Shown piece by piece: positions 31,896 through 32,528 of a stretch of DNA of 32,528 nt; positions within the stretch are counted from its first letter, which is position 1, and each line of letters begins with the position of its first letter. The notes under the pieces are model-generated. The model had not been told where the DNA came from and did not search any database. It saw only the letters and a list, made by a program, of their open reading frames with translations. This stretch comes from Anaerolineales bacterium (GTDB taxonomy: Bacteria; Chloroflexota; Anaerolineae; B4-G1; DUEL01): the NCBI GenBank assembly GCA_015662065.1, contig DQUX01000240.1, positions 1 to 32,528 on the forward strand, in the 5' to 3' direction. A program made the translations under genes and the position numbers.

Positions 31896-32528
31896 TCACG
31901 GCCGCTCCAGCCCGTGGGCTTCCAGCAGCCGCTCGTCTGAGAGGATCTCGACCGTGGGCCCATCCGCCACGATCCTCCCGCCATCTATGATGACGGTGCG
32001 GGGCAACAGTTCCATCACCAGCCGCATGTCGTGGGTAGCCGCCAACATCGTCTGCGGCAACTCCCGCAGCAGGCCGATCAACCGCCGACGCGCGCGGGGG
32101 TCCAGCCCCGCCGACGGCTCATCCAGCACCAGCACCTCCGGCTGCATCGAGAGAACCGTGGCGACGGCGGCCCGCTTCTTCTCCCCCAGGCTCAGGTGGT
32201 GGGACAACCGCTCCTCGAACCCCTCCAGCCCCACCTGAGAGAGCGCCCAGGCCACCCGTTGGCGCACCACGCTCTCCGGCAATCCCGCGTAGAGAGGACC
32301 ATAGGCCACGTCGTCGAAGACCGTCGGGGAGAAAAGCTGATCGTCGGGGTCCTGGAAGACCAGCCCCATCCGCGCCCGCAGTCGCCGGAGGTTCCCATCG
32401 CGCAGCTCCTCGCCGAACACACGGATGGTGCCCTCCCCCTGGAGCAGGCCAGCCAGCAGAAGCAACAGGGTGGACTTACCCGCCCCGTTAGGCCCCACCA
32501 GGGCCACCTTCTCCCCCCGCCCGACCGC
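31896..32528 (-). CDS. ABC ATPase, cobalt/ECF transporter type (CbiO/EcfA-like), 5' end outside the window
   Basis: The last 210 residues of an ATPase from the energy-coupling-factor/cobalt group; the start lies beyond the window. Walker A GPNGAGKST is near the visible N-terminus. The Q-loop region LVFQDPDDQLFSPTVFDDVAYGPL is the strongest sign of the CbiO/EcfA group. The signature loop is HHLSLGEKKRAAVATVL, Walker B is VLVLDEPSAGLDPRARR and the H-loop is ATHDMRLV. It ends at TGA 31896-31898. It could energise cobalt, nickel or vitamin uptake. Cobalt or cobalamin supply would suit the corrinoid module at 1-4 kb, but its substrate subunits are outside the window. Confidence 0.88.
   Translation of the reverse strand, partial: AVGRGEKVALVGPNGAGKSTLLLLLAGLLQGEGTIRVFGEELRDGNLRRLRARMGLVFQDPDDQLFSPTVFDDVAYGPLYAGLPESVVRQRVAWALSQVGLEGFEERLSHHLSLGEKKRAAVATVLSMQPEVLVLDEPSAGLDPRARRRLIGLLRELPQTMLAATHDMRLVMELLPRTVIIDGGRIVADGPTVEILSDERLLEAHGLERP

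Overview
The window is a GC-rich (clearly above 60% by eye), densely coded bacterial chromosome segment with 24 protein genes, no RNA genes that I could recognise, and no insertion sequence, phage or CRISPR locus. Gene content and style suggest a Chloroflexota (Anaerolineae-like) bacterium. The evidence is a Thr/Pro-rich linker in SecD, a large multi-GAF histidine kinase, an ABC-2 permease fused to a SpoIIM domain, a DUF2723 membrane glycosyltransferase-like protein behind mreBCD and PBP2, and short-period repeat arrays between genes. This assignment is inference; there is no 16S gene or other marker here.

Layout. 1-4.3 kb: a corrinoid methyl-transfer module (MttB-family methyltransferase, corrinoid protein, homocysteine S-methyltransferase-family protein) facing a FAD-dependent amine/amino-acid oxidoreductase. 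4.4-6.5 kb: sucC-sucD (succinyl-CoA synthetase), divergent from the mttB operon. 6.5-11.2 kb (minus): secD-secF, a DegV lipid-binding protein and a GNAT-like protein. 11.3-16.5 kb (plus): a membrane-anchored metallophosphoesterase, an SCP2-like protein, an iron-type alcohol dehydrogenase and an M20 amidohydrolase. 16.3-24.3 kb (minus): the cell-shape operon mreB-mreC-mreD-PBP2 followed by the DUF2723 protein. 24.4-31.6 kb (minus): a PDZ/7TM/4xGAF histidine kinase, ABC ATPase, ABC-2/SpoIIM permease and MBL-fold hydrolase. The window ends inside a cobalt/ECF-type ABC ATPase.

How genes work together. MttB would demethylate a quaternary or tertiary amine onto the corrinoid protein, and the homocysteine methyltransferase could take the methyl group to make methionine. 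The FAD enzyme could oxidise the demethylated amine. Rod-shape genes form one elongasome operon. SecD/SecF assist protein export. The kinase-ABC-MBL genes are tightly packed and probably co-transcribed.

The most unusual signal is not a gene family. Several gene junctions are filled by 7-bp or 9-bp period repeats that begin at or across stop codons. Repeat-like DNA also appears inside reading frames: a heptapeptide tail on MttB and two insertions in the DUF2723 protein. Two well-formed divergent promoter pairs (4.3 kb and 11.2 kb) and a hairpin-rich 300-bp leader before the M20 gene (15.0-15.3 kb) are the other non-coding highlights.
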